Source: Asticcacaulis sp. AND118 (GTDB lineage: Bacteria > Pseudomonadota > Alphaproteobacteria > Caulobacterales > Caulobacteraceae). From it: 64,000 nucleotides of DNA. This document shows, one piece after another, positions 1 to 8,106 of this stretch. The notes below the pieces were generated by a model. That model saw only the letters and a list, made by a program, of their open reading frames with translations, had not been told where the DNA came from and did no database searches. Each line of letters opens with the position of its first letter. Positions within the stretch are counted from its first letter, which is position 1. The stretch lies in NCBI RefSeq assembly GCF_020535245.1, contig NZ_CP084910.1, positions 1,154,501 to 1,218,500 of the forward strand, read 5' to 3'. The translations under genes were made by a program, and so were the position numbers.

Positions 1-34
1 AAGCGGCGCAGAACAGGGCCTTGGGGAAGCGCAT
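1..34 (-). CDS. possible 5' end of a gene leaving the window
   Basis: An ATG on the minus strand at 34 opens a frame reading MRFPKALFCAA before the window ends. The basic-then-hydrophobic start would suit a signal peptide. Only eleven codons are visible and no good ribosome binding site precedes them, so this is a weak suggestion and no function can be given. Confidence 0.2.
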   Translation of the reverse strand, partial: MRFPKALFCAA

Positions 35-142
35 AGGACGTCCGTCGGAAAGAGGGCGACAAGATGTCGCGTCTGAAACCTCTTTCTCACAACGGTGTTT
101 TACGCTCTAGTGAACAATAGTTTATTTAATGAAGAATTTGTA

Positions 143-186
143 ATTAAAACACGTTCTGATCCGGATGGATCAGAACGTGTTTTAAT
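143..186. repeat. perfect 20-bp inverted repeat, hairpin half of composite element D1
   Basis: The arms at 143-162 and 167-186 are exact reverse complements over 20 bp around a 4-base loop (GGAT). A pyrimidine-rich CTTTT follows, then the conserved block at 201-247. The same arrangement, with a stem of quite different sequence, occurs at 11619-11722. It could act as a transcription terminator; no plus-strand gene is seen ending here. Confidence 0.75.
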
Positions 187-200
187 CTTTTGTATTCTCG

Positions 201-247
201 CGCATTTGATTCCGAAAACCGTCGAACATTTTTCGGAACGCGCTCTA
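201..247 (+). repeat. dispersed repeat family D, copy 1 (CCGAAAA hairpin block)
   Basis: The block runs from CGCATTTGATTCCGAAAACC to CGGAACGCGCTCTA and contains the inverted pair TTCCGAAAA / TTTTCGGAA. Near-identical blocks lie at 11675-11722 and, reversed, at 15414-15457; a diverged relative is at 25293-25340. Such blocks are known to be common in alphaproteobacterial intergenic DNA. This copy ends three bases from the lpxK stop codon. Confidence 0.8.
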
Positions 248-249
248 AA

Positions 250-1290
250 TTACAGATTGTTAATCTGCAATGGCGTCAACCCGATCAGCGCCCGCATAAA
301 GCCCGCCTGATCGTCGAAGCGCGCCGTGATGGGCAGATAATCGATCCGTTCACGCCATTCCGGGCTGAGCTTCACCCAATCCTTTTCGGTGGTGATCAAC
401 CGCGCGCCGCGCGCCTGCGCCCCCAGTTCAAGGGTCGTTAGGGCGGTATCGCTCAGCGGTTCGTGGTCGGCAAAGCCGTGAAAATCGACGATGTCGTAAC
501 CCAGACTTTCGAGCGTGGCGTGGAATTTCCACGGCTTGGCGATGGCGGCGAAGCCCACGACCTGACCCGGCTCGGATCGCGGCAGGGGGATCAGACGCGC
601 GACGTAGACCGGCAGGTCGCCGAACAGCTTCATCAGCCGCTGATCGACGACGGACGTCTCATCGGGGAGCCACAGGACGACGATGTCGGCGCGCTTGAGG
701 GCGATGGGCAGGGGCTCGCGCATCGGTCCCATCGGAAACACCGAACCGTCGCCGAAGGGCCAGGCATCATTGGTGGTGTCGCCGTCGACGACCAGCAGGT
801 GCACGTCCTTGGCGATTTTCGTATTCTGGTGCGCGTCGTCGGCAAGGGCGATATCGAAGCCGTCGCCCTCGATCAGGCGCAGGCCTTCGGCACGGTCGCG
901 GGAAATGACCATGTCGTAGTCGCGCGCCAGCATCAGGGCCTCGTCCCCGACCTCGGCGGCGCTGTGGGTGGCGGGATCGACCCTGACCGGCCCGCTCAGC
1001 GAACCGCCATAGCCGCGCGACAGGCCGCTGGCTTTCAGGCCCAGCTTCTTCAGGCGGCGCAACAGTTCGCGCTCGATCGGAGTCTTGCCCGAACCGCCCA
1101 GCGTCGCATTGCCGACCGAGATGACGCAGACGGGCGAACGATAGGGCTTGGCGGTCAGAAACCTAGTGACCGTGACGGCTTCCCACAGCCACGCCAGCGG
1201 GGCGAGCGCATAGCGGGTCAGCGGTGCCCCCTTGGCCTTGCGCTTATACCACCAATCGGGGGTCTTCAGTCGGCGGGCTTTAAGCGGCAT
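250..1290 (-). CDS. lpxK: tetraacyldisaccharide 4'-kinase LpxK
   Basis: Phosphorylates the 4' position of the lipid A disaccharide at the inner membrane, the last kinase step before Kdo addition. The 346-residue protein has the family's ATP-binding loop GGSGKTP at residues 65-71, just after a membrane-associated amino-terminal segment. The usual DDGxQ motif reads DDAHQN at 151-156, a variant worth noting though the position is right. The start at 1290 overlaps the waaA stop by 11 bp; an upstream extension of the frame would lie inside waaA and lacks family features. It is the last gene of the msbA-DUF374-waaA-lpxK operon. Confidence 0.93.
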   Translation of the reverse strand: MPLKARRLKTPDWWYKRKAKGAPLTRYALAPLAWLWEAVTVTRFLTAKPYRSPVCVISVGNATLGGSGKTPIERELLRRLKKLGLKASGLSRGYGGSLSGPVRVDPATHSAAEVGDEALMLARDYDMVISRDRAEGLRLIEGDGFDIALADDAHQNTKIAKDVHLLVVDGDTTNDAWPFGDGSVFPMGPMREPLPIALKRADIVVLWLPDETSVVDQRLMKLFGDLPVYVARLIPLPRSEPGQVVGFAAIAKPWKFHATLESLGYDIVDFHGFADHEPLSDTALTTLELGAQARGARLITTEKDWVKLSPEWRERIDYLPITARFDDQAGFMRALIGLTPLQINNL

Positions 1291-2590
1291 CCGCCGCCTC
1301 ATCCGTCGGTCCGCTGCCGGGCAGGAAGGGTTTGAGATGCGCCATGACGGTCTCCAGCGTGCCGGCCTCGCGCTGGGCCAGCGCCTGAGCGATGCGGTGG
1401 GCATCGAGCAGAGCGGCGGGATTGTCGATCAGGCCCTGCGCCAGAAAGCCCAGTTCCTGACGGCCGCTGACCTTGAAGGCCGCGCCGGCGTCGAACATCT
1501 GATCGTAGACAGCGTCCCAGTTATACAGGTCCGGACCGGTGATCACGGCCTTGCCCAGACGTGCGGCCTCCAGCGGATTGTGGCCGCCGATCTTTTCGGA
1601 AAAACTGCCCGCCATGATGACCATGTCCGCCAGCCGGAAAAACACACCCAGTTCGCCGAGGGTGTCGGCCAGATAAATATGCGTGGCCTCGGCGGGCATG
1701 TCCAGCTTCGACCTTTGGGCGACGCGAAATCCCAGCGCTTCCAGATCGAGCCTGATGGCTTCGGCGCGCACCGGGTGGCGTGGCGCGACGATCAGCAGCG
1801 CCCCGGTCTGACGCAGAATCTCCTCCAGCGCCGTGGCGATATAGACCTCTTCGGTCGGGTGCGTGCTGGCGGCGAGGATGACGGTGCGGCCGGCGAACTG
1901 CGCCTCCAGCGCCTCGCGCTTTTTCTCATCGTCGGGCAGGAGGGTGCCAATGGTCTTGAGGTTGGCCAGCGGTCCCATCTGTTCGGCATCGTCGCCGACC
2001 ATGTCTCTCAATCGTTGATCGGAGCCCGTATCCTGCGGCAGGATCAGGGCGAAGCCCTTGAGCAGCAACTGCATCAAGCGGCGGATATTCTGCCAGCCTG
2101 CGTGGGTTTTGGCGGTGATGCGCGCGCTGACCAGCAGGCGCCTGACGCCGCGCCGGTCCAGCGCCGTCAGCAGGTTCGGCCACAGATCGCTTTCGATGAA
2201 CACGGCCAGATCGGGCCGCCAGTGGTCGAGGAACTTCGTCACCGCCTGCGGCGTGTCGAGCGGGGCGTACTGATGCACGGCGCGCTCAGGCAGGCGCTGC
2301 GACAGGATTTCCGCCGAGGTGGTGGTCGCCGTAGTGATCAGAACGTAGAAGTCCGGATTTTCGGTCAATAGTTGATTTATAACCGGCAGGGCCGACAGGC
2401 TCTCGCCGACGCTGACTCCGTGCACCCAGACCAGCGGCCCGTCCGGACGCGGGTGTCCGGGGATGCCGAGGCGCTCATTGAGACGCGCCGGGTCTTCCTT
2501 GTTGCGCGCCGCGCGGTGCCACAGCAGGTTGGGCGCGATGGCGTGAAAGGCCTTCATGGCGGCGGCGTAGAGGCTGAGCGTCAAGGTCAT
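1280..2590 (-). CDS. waaA: 3-deoxy-D-manno-octulosonic acid (Kdo) transferase
   Basis: GT30-family glycosyltransferase that adds Kdo from CMP-Kdo to lipid IVA at the cytoplasmic face of the inner membrane. The 436-residue product has a short hydrophobic amino terminus, the GVSVGE motif at residues 58-63 whose glutamate is the expected catalytic base, and the carboxy-terminal GGHNPLEAARLGKAVITGP nucleotide-sugar site. Start ATG 2590 overlaps the stop of the upstream acyltransferase as ATGA, so the two are translationally coupled. Whether one or two Kdo residues are added cannot be read from the sequence. Confidence 0.94.
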   Translation of the reverse strand: MTLTLSLYAAAMKAFHAIAPNLLWHRAARNKEDPARLNERLGIPGHPRPDGPLVWVHGVSVGESLSALPVINQLLTENPDFYVLITTATTTSAEILSQRLPERAVHQYAPLDTPQAVTKFLDHWRPDLAVFIESDLWPNLLTALDRRGVRRLLVSARITAKTHAGWQNIRRLMQLLLKGFALILPQDTGSDQRLRDMVGDDAEQMGPLANLKTIGTLLPDDEKKREALEAQFAGRTVILAASTHPTEEVYIATALEEILRQTGALLIVAPRHPVRAEAIRLDLEALGFRVAQRSKLDMPAEATHIYLADTLGELGVFFRLADMVIMAGSFSEKIGGHNPLEAARLGKAVITGPDLYNWDAVYDQMFDAGAAFKVSGRQELGFLAQGLIDNPAALLDAHRIAQALAQREAGTLETVMAHLKPFLPGSGPTDEAADAA

Positions 2591-3297
2591 GCGGCCCCCG
2601 TTGACGCACCCGTCATCTGGTCGGCGCGGTCGGTCAGGGCGCTCAGGCGCGTCCCCAGTTCGAGGCGCAGGGCCTCGACCTCTTCTTCGCCGGCTTCGGG
2701 CGCGATGGCGGGATGGACCTCCCACAGCATGGCCCCTTTGGCGAAGGGCAGGGGGATGCGCTGACGGTCCCAGCTATTGAGCGAGAGGAAGCGCGACGAC
2801 GACTGCCCGATCAGGATGACCGGCGCGCCGGACATCTGCGACAGCTTGAGCGAGCCTTCGGTCATGTCGCGGGCCGGACCGCGCGGACCGTCAGGGGTCA
2901 GGGCCACAGCATTGCCGGCGCGTATCCAGCGCAGCATGTCGCGGAAGGCCTGAGCGCCGCCCTTCTGCTTGGTCGGGTCGGACTTCTTGGCCGCCGAACC
3001 GCGGATGATGTGATAGCCGAAGAGGGTGTTGGTACGCACTGAAAAGTCACCGCTTTTCGACAGCGAGACCAGAATGGCCATCTTCTGCGCGCGGTCGAGC
3101 GGCCAGCAGGCGGGGGCATAGTGCACGCGCTGATGCCACAGCAGCAGAAGCGCGGGCCCGCCCCTGTCCCATACGGCTTCGGCGGCTTCGCGCCCTTCGT
3201 GGGTCCAGCGCGTCGTGCGGTAACAGAAGCGCAGATAGCCGACGATCAGCCCGGCCATCAGCTTCTGGAAAAAGTCGGATTCGAGCAGGGCCTTCAT
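2587..3297 (-). CDS. DUF374 lysophospholipid acyltransferase family protein
   Basis: The 236-residue protein belongs to the DUF374 branch of the LPLAT/PlsC superfamily. It has a hydrophobic amino-terminal anchor, a WHQR block near residues 54-57 in place of the family's usual WHGR-like motif, and the conserved TPDGPRGPA motif. In Alphaproteobacteria this gene regularly sits with waaA and lpxK, and an acyl-transfer role in lipid A or an envelope lipid is inferred from that; the substrate is unknown. Both ends are coupled to neighbours by 4-bp ATGA overlaps with msbA and waaA. Confidence 0.85.
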   Translation of the reverse strand: MKALLESDFFQKLMAGLIVGYLRFCYRTTRWTHEGREAAEAVWDRGGPALLLLWHQRVHYAPACWPLDRAQKMAILVSLSKSGDFSVRTNTLFGYHIIRGSAAKKSDPTKQKGGAQAFRDMLRWIRAGNAVALTPDGPRGPARDMTEGSLKLSQMSGAPVILIGQSSSRFLSLNSWDRQRIPLPFAKGAMLWEVHPAIAPEAGEEEVEALRLELGTRLSALTDRADQMTGASTGAA

Positions 3298-5129
3298 GCG
3301 CTCACCTCTGCTTCGATCGTCTCTGGCGAACGCTCGAACTGCGTGCGGTAAAGCTCGGCATAGAGGCCGTTGCGCGCCAGCAGTTCGTCGTGCGTGCCGC
3401 GCTCTGTGATCTGCCCGTCGCGCAGGACGAGGATCAGGTCGGCGTGGCGCACGGTCGACAGGCGATGCGCGATCATCAGGGTGGTGCGGCCGTTCATCAG
3501 CCTTTCCAGCGCCTGCTGCACCTTCACCTCGGACTGGGTGTCGAGCGCAGAGGTGGCCTCATCGAGCAACAGCAGGGGCGCGTCTTTCAGGAAAGCGCGG
3601 GCGATGGCGATGCGTTGCTTCTGACCGCCCGACAGGCGCGAGCCGCCTTCGCCGACGCGGGTGTCGAGGCCGTCGGGCAATTCGCCGATGAACTCCAGCG
3701 CCGCGGCGTCACGGGCGGCCTGCACGATCTCGGCCTCGGTGGCGTCCGGGCGGCCATAGGCGATATTGGCGCGGATGGTGTCGTCGAACAGGAAAGGGTC
3801 TTGCGACACCAGCGCGATGCGCTCGCGCAGGGATTGGAGCGTTACGGCGCGTTGGGGCGTGTCGCCGAAGCGGATTTCGCCGTCCGTATAATCGTAAAAG
3901 CGGGGAATGAGGTTGAGCAGGGTCGACTTGCCCGAACCCGACGGCCCGACCAGCGCCACCGACTGACCGGCGCGGGCCTCGAAGCTCACCCCGTCCAGCA
4001 CCGGCTTGTCGCCATAGGCAAAGGTCACATTGTCGAAGACGACGCGGTCGAAGGGCCTGAGCGGTTGCGCGCCCGGCGCATCGGCGATTTCCGGGGCGAC
4101 GTCCAGCGCAGCAAACAGGCGGCGGGCGGCGGTGAAGCCTTCGGCCATGACGGTTTGCAGATTGGCCAGTTGGCGCAACGACTGCCCCGCCGCGCCCAAG
4201 GCCGAAATATAGGCGGTGAAGCCGCCGAGCGTCATGCCGCCGGACTGGGCGCGCCAGCCGGCATAGACGATGACGATGGCCAGAACCATGGTGGTCAGGG
4301 CTTCGGTGACGGGTGCGGCGGCGGCGCGGGCATTGGCGCCTTTGATGATATGGCTCTGGCGGCGGTCGATGACGGCATCGACGCGGCCCTGCTCATAGGC
4401 TTCGCGGTTGTTGATCTTGACGATTTTCACCCCGTCGAGGCTTTCCATGATGGCGGTGGACAGGGAGGAGGTTTCGTCCATCGCGCCTTGGGCGGCCTTT
4501 TTGGTGCGGCGGTTGTACTGCCCCAGCACGGCCCCGATAACCGGCCCGGCGATCAGCACCCCCAGCGACATGCGCCAGTCGAGGCTGAACATGGTCAGCA
4601 TCATGGCGATGACGATGCCGCCGTGCTGGACGTAGTTGATCACGCCGTTGGTCGAGGCTTCGCGCATCAGCCCGGCGTCGAACAGCACCGAAGACAGATA
4701 GGCGCCAGAATGGGCCTTGTTGAGGTGGCCGAGGTCGGCATGGACCATATTGCCGAACAGTTGCGACTGAATGCGGCCGACCAGCGAGTGCCCGACGCGA
4801 TTGACCGAGGTGGCCATACCCAGTTGCGCCATCAGGCGTACGGCGGTCGCCCCGATCATGACGATCGGCACCCAAAGCAGCGGCTGGGCGGCGATCAGGG
4901 CGGGCACCTGAGAGGCGGCGGGCGAATCGGTCTCGCCGAACAGCATCTCCACCGCCGGTTTCAGGAACCAGATCAGGAATTGCGTCGAGAGGGCCACCAA
5001 CACGGCGCAAACGATAGCTAGCGCCAGAAAGCCCTTGTATTTTTGCAGATAATCGCGCCACACCCGCGCCATTATGGCGCGCGTGCCGGTATCCGGCGTA
5101 ACAGTGAGGGCGGCGGAGGATGGGGTCAT
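3294..5129 (-). CDS. msbA: MsbA-type lipid A / ABC exporter
   Basis: A half-transporter of 611 residues with an amino-terminal six-helix membrane domain and a carboxy-terminal ATPase. Visible ATPase motifs are GPSGSGKST (Walker A), LSGGQKQR (signature) and LLLLDEATSALD (Walker B). With lpxK, waaA and an acyltransferase following in one operon, flipping of lipid A-core across the inner membrane is the likely job; a generic multidrug exporter is the alternative. The ATG at 5129 is chosen because the frame upstream of it has no family-like sequence and runs toward the divergent gene. Confidence 0.9.
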   Translation of the reverse strand: MTPSSAALTVTPDTGTRAIMARVWRDYLQKYKGFLALAIVCAVLVALSTQFLIWFLKPAVEMLFGETDSPAASQVPALIAAQPLLWVPIVMIGATAVRLMAQLGMATSVNRVGHSLVGRIQSQLFGNMVHADLGHLNKAHSGAYLSSVLFDAGLMREASTNGVINYVQHGGIVIAMMLTMFSLDWRMSLGVLIAGPVIGAVLGQYNRRTKKAAQGAMDETSSLSTAIMESLDGVKIVKINNREAYEQGRVDAVIDRRQSHIIKGANARAAAAPVTEALTTMVLAIVIVYAGWRAQSGGMTLGGFTAYISALGAAGQSLRQLANLQTVMAEGFTAARRLFAALDVAPEIADAPGAQPLRPFDRVVFDNVTFAYGDKPVLDGVSFEARAGQSVALVGPSGSGKSTLLNLIPRFYDYTDGEIRFGDTPQRAVTLQSLRERIALVSQDPFLFDDTIRANIAYGRPDATEAEIVQAARDAAALEFIGELPDGLDTRVGEGGSRLSGGQKQRIAIARAFLKDAPLLLLDEATSALDTQSEVKVQQALERLMNGRTTLMIAHRLSTVRHADLILVLRDGQITERGTHDELLARNGLYAELYRTQFERSPETIEAEVSA

Positions 5130-5253
5130 GAAGGGGTATAAGTGACTGAACCTCAAACTATATAGGGTTATGCCCATCCCGGGCAAAGCCAATAGTTTGT
5201 CATCCGGTGCGGAAATCTGTATATCCCGCCGGTCTTTGTTTGGTTCGGTCCCC

Positions 5254-5946
5254 GTGAAGCTGTTCAAGAAACGTAAAACGCCCAAGGTTTTCGACACCTC
5301 GACGCCGTGGGGGCTCTTCAAGACCTATCTGGCCTTCCTGTGGAACGACCACGCCTATCTGCGGGTGGGCTTCACCAATGCGCACTGGATCGACGACAAG
5401 ATGGTGCGCACCAATCAGCCGTGGCCGTTTCAGCTCGCCTGGTTCCAGAAGCACGACGGCGTGCGCACGGTGATCAATCTGCGCGGGGGGCAGGGCGCCT
5501 TTTTCGCGCTGGAACGCCACGCCTGCGAAAAGCTGGGGCTGGATCTGGTCGATTTCATCGTCACCTCGCGCGATGTGCCGTCCGCCGAGGCGATCCTCGA
5601 AGCTGAAAAGCTGTTCGACACGATCCAGTATCCGGCCCTGATGCACTGTAAATCCGGAGCGGACCGCGCCGGGATCATGAGCGTGCTCTACCGCCATCTG
5701 CACCTCAAGCACCCCTTGCGCGAGGCGGTGCAAGAGTTGGGGCTGCGCACCCTGCACATGAAGGCGGGCAAGACCGGCGTGCTGGATTACATCTTCGACT
5801 GCTACTTCGCCGAAGGCGAGCCGCGCGGCATGAGCTTTGTCGAATGGACGCAATCGGACCTCTACGACCCGGTGAGGATCAAGTCGGACTTCAAGGCCGC
5901 GTGGTGGGGCACGCTGCTGACCGAAAAGATATTCCGCCGGGAGTAG
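5254..5946 (+). CDS. tyrosine / dual-specificity phosphatase-like protein (CtpA-like)
   Basis: A cysteine-phosphatase fold with the CX5R loop HCKSGADRAG; from the GTG start at 5254 the nucleophile is C132 and the arginine R138. A basic KLFKKRK stretch opens the protein. An in-frame ATG at 5170 would add 28 unremarkable residues and leave only 40 bp to msbA, so the GTG is preferred; the choice is uncertain. Divergent position next to msbA recalls Caulobacter CtpA, a phosphatase homologue needed for normal lipid A and envelope integrity. That identity is an inference; the substrate could be lipid or protein. Confidence 0.75.
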   Translation: MKLFKKRKTPKVFDTSTPWGLFKTYLAFLWNDHAYLRVGFTNAHWIDDKMVRTNQPWPFQLAWFQKHDGVRTVINLRGGQGAFFALERHACEKLGLDLVDFIVTSRDVPSAEAILEAEKLFDTIQYPALMHCKSGADRAGIMSVLYRHLHLKHPLREAVQELGLRTLHMKAGKTGVLDYIFDCYFAEGEPRGMSFVEWTQSDLYDPVRIKSDFKAAWWGTLLTEKIFRRE

Positions 5947-6016
5947 GTCGCAGTTGCACCCCCGCCCTTTTTCGAGCAAGCTTTGGCGCTATTGCTGAGC
6001 GAAACGGGGTATCGCC

Positions 6017-6334
6017 ATGTCTCTGAAAATTGTAGCGGCAAGCCTGGCCCTGCTGGCCTTGACGGGTTGCGCTTCGACGTCGGAGCCTGTCGCGGGCACA
6101 ACCGAAGCCGCCCTTCCGTCGCCCAAGGCGTGCAAGGCGCGCGATCTGGTCTTTACGAAAGACGCCAACGGCAAGGGCTATTGCGTCACCGAGGCGCAGG
6201 CCAAATGCCAGCAGTCAGCGCTTCTGGTGCTGGGCGACGCGGATTGCCTCAACACGCTGATGTGGAAAGACAATACGTCGCGCCCGGAGCCACTGCCGCA
6301 CGGCACGGCGGTGACGCCGACCAAGCCGAAATGA
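6017..6334 (+). CDS. small predicted lipoprotein
   Basis: A 105-residue protein with a classical lipoprotein signal: hydrophobic ALLALTGC with the lipobox cysteine at residue 18. The mature part has four further cysteines (around KACKARD, GKGYC, AKCQQ and ADCLN), suggesting two disulfides in the periplasm. The carboxy-terminal tail is proline- and threonine-rich. I do not recognise the family. It lies downstream of the phosphatase gene with its own short leader, and a strong hairpin terminator follows at 6498. Confidence 0.7.
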   Translation: MSLKIVAASLALLALTGCASTSEPVAGTTEAALPSPKACKARDLVFTKDANGKGYCVTEAQAKCQQSALLVLGDADCLNTLMWKDNTSRPEPLPHGTAVTPTKPK

Positions 6335-6497
6335 CATGAGGGGCCGAATTTCATTTTAAACTTGAAAATCCGGGTGTTTTCTGGTAAATATAGTACCAGA
6401 TATGGAAAGCGAGGCTTTTGCAAGATCGCCATATCACGCCCGCCCACGAGGCCAGCATACCACGGTAAGGGGCACTCGCACGGCTTATGCCATAATA

Positions 6498-6521
6498 AAG
6501 ACCCCGAAAGGGGTCTTTTTT
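6498..6521. terminator. bidirectional rho-independent terminator
   Basis: The stem AAGACCCC / GGGGTCTT closes a short GAAA-type loop and is followed by TTTTTT on the plus strand; the minus strand also has an AT-rich tail. It sits between the lipoprotein gene and the convergent unknown ORF and could end both transcripts. Confidence 0.8.
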
Positions 6522-6523
6522 AT

Positions 6524-7051
6524 TTAGGGTATTGGCCTGTTATTGAAATAGCTCTGTTTCAGTATTTGCCTTATTTTTTGACGGTTCTTGATGCGCGTGG
6601 CATCGATCGTCTTTTCATAGGCGCTTTTCACATTGAATTCGAGATGAATGTCAGGCCTGCGACTCGGAAAAACAGAATAGACAATCAGATATTTCATCCC
6701 TGATTGTAGCGGGCTTTCACACATAGCCAGATTATTGACGCGGTTGCGATCCGTAGACTGCCACGTATAGTCGTTATTCAGGATGAGGGCTTCACATATT
6801 CCTGGAAGTCGTCGGGACAGGCTGTAACGCACTGTGCAAAAGGTGCGTGAGTGACCGCCCTTATCAAGGATCACGCATTCCAAAGAAGCGGCATCATGCG
6901 CTGTCGAATAGACATGCGAGTTAAAGGAAAGCCGTAGGATCAGATCGGTGCCGTCACGGGCATGCCCTTGCAGGATTATCCTGAAAGGCTGCAAATGGTG
7001 TAAACTATAGTTCGTACCATTCGACGAAATCGGGCCGTGATTAATAGTCAA
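6524..7051 (-). CDS. unknown protein in an AT-rich insert
   Basis: A 175-residue frame of unknown family. Its G+C is visibly lower than its neighbours and its codons include many AT-rich choices, which suggests recent acquisition. The frame opens with TTG 4 bp after the DUF4170 stop, so it would be translated from the same transcript; no clear Shine-Dalgarno is visible and an internal start is possible. Notable stretches are FNSHVYSTAHD, ILDKGGHSRTFCTVRYSLS and a basic tail IKNRQKIRQILKQ. No membrane segment or signal peptide is seen. I cannot assign a function. Confidence 0.55.
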   Translation of the reverse strand: MTINHGPISSNGTNYSLHHLQPFRIILQGHARDGTDLILRLSFNSHVYSTAHDAASLECVILDKGGHSRTFCTVRYSLSRRLPGICEALILNNDYTWQSTDRNRVNNLAMCESPLQSGMKYLIVYSVFPSRRPDIHLEFNVKSAYEKTIDATRIKNRQKIRQILKQSYFNNRPIP

Positions 7052-7055
7052 GCTT

Positions 7056-7280
7056 TTAATCGTTGGCGGGATTGAGCAGCTTGTGCGCGTGTATGACGAA
7101 ATAGCGCATCAGGGCGTTATCGACCGTGGACTGGGCCTTGGTGCGCCACACGGTCTTGGCCTCTTCGTAGGTGGCGTAGGCGCCGACGAATTCGATGGCC
7201 TTGAGGTCCTTGAACGAGGTCGAGCCGGGGGCCGTCAGTTCGCCGCCGATGACGAGGTGCAGAAGTTGATTGTCGCTCAT
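7056..7280 (-). CDS. DUF4170 domain protein
   Basis: A 74-residue cytosolic protein matching the short alphaproteobacterial DUF4170 family: LHLVIGGEL near the start, FVGAYATYEEA, then the conserved AQSTVDNALMRYFVIHAHKLL. The start at 7280 is used because the longer frame upstream lies inside the cysQ-like gene. Its function is unknown. It follows the cysQ-like gene by 10 bp. In other Alphaproteobacteria this gene is usually found between the phosphatase gene and LPS genes, as here but with an insert in between. Confidence 0.85.
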   Translation of the reverse strand: MSDNQLLHLVIGGELTAPGSTSFKDLKAIEFVGAYATYEEAKTVWRTKAQSTVDNALMRYFVIHAHKLLNPAND

Positions 7281-7290
7281 AATCTTACTC

Positions 7291-8106
7291 TCAGAGGGTT
7301 TCGAGGGAGGGAAGGGCGGCGCAACGACGCCGGATTTCGGGGTAGAGGTCGCCATTGGCGCAGATCAGCGAGGGTTTCAGGCTGTCGGGCGCGTTGAAAT
7401 CGTAGGCCTGCCCCAGATGGTCGGAGACGACGGCACCGGCCTCGTGGCAGATAAGGGTGGCGGCGGCCACGTCCCAGTCGCGCTTGGGCGTCAGGGCCAG
7501 CGTAAAATCGGCGCGGCCCGCCGCCACGCACACCATGCGATAGGCGACCGAGGGGCGCGAGGTTATGGTCATTTTCGGCCAGGGTTCCGGCCAGATGTCG
7601 CGGCTGAACAGGCGGGCGTCGCCGATGCCCTGCGCGTTATCGAGCGTTTTTGTAGCCGAGGCCTGGATAGGTTCGCCGTTAAGGAACGCGCCCAACCCCT
7701 TGCCTGCACTGTACATTTCGTTGGAGTCCGGCGCGTAGACCACGGCGGCGACCGGCTGATGAGCCTGCACGAGACAAAGCGCGATGGTCCAGTAGGGCGA
7801 GCCCTTGGTGAAGCCCATGGTGCCGTCGATGGGATCGAGCACGAACAGGTGCGACTGGGTCAGACGGGCGTCGGTGTCGGGCGATTCCTCGCTCTGCCAG
7901 CCATAGGTCGGGCGCGCGTCGAGCAGCGCCTCCTTGAGCCACAGATTGACCTCCAGATCGGCATTGGTGACGATCGAGCCGTCGGACTTGTACGAAATGT
8001 TCAGGCCCTGCGCCTTGAGGTGCTGAGCCAGCGCGCCGGCGCGGCGCGCGCGGTCGATCAGCAGATCGAGATCGTCCTGAAGCGTCGCCGGAGACCTGCC
8101 CATCAC
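7291..8106 (-). CDS. cysQ: 3'(2'),5'-bisphosphate nucleotidase / inositol monophosphatase family
   Basis: A 271-residue member of the Mg-dependent, Li-sensitive phosphatase superfamily. Metal-binding motifs are visible in order: SEES, DPIDGTMGF and, near the carboxy terminus, KRDWDVAAATLI. Members near pmbA in Alphaproteobacteria are usually called CysQ and recycle 3'-phosphoadenosine 5'-phosphate from sulfate assimilation; inositol-phosphate hydrolysis cannot be excluded. The start overlaps the end of pmbA in an ATGATG context, so the two are coupled. Confidence 0.82.
   Translation of the reverse strand: MMGRSPATLQDDLDLLIDRARRAGALAQHLKAQGLNISYKSDGSIVTNADLEVNLWLKEALLDARPTYGWQSEESPDTDARLTQSHLFVLDPIDGTMGFTKGSPYWTIALCLVQAHQPVAAVVYAPDSNEMYSAGKGLGAFLNGEPIQASATKTLDNAQGIGDARLFSRDIWPEPWPKMTITSRPSVAYRMVCVAAGRADFTLALTPKRDWDVAAATLICHEAGAVVSDHLGQAYDFNAPDSLKPSLICANGDLYPEIRRRCAALPSLETL

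Noticed and set aside
463-1335. 290-residue plus-strand frame opposite lpxK
   Set aside because: It is a mirror of lpxK: high G+C third positions create long antisense frames, and its sequence is His/Gln/Arg/Gly-rich without motifs.
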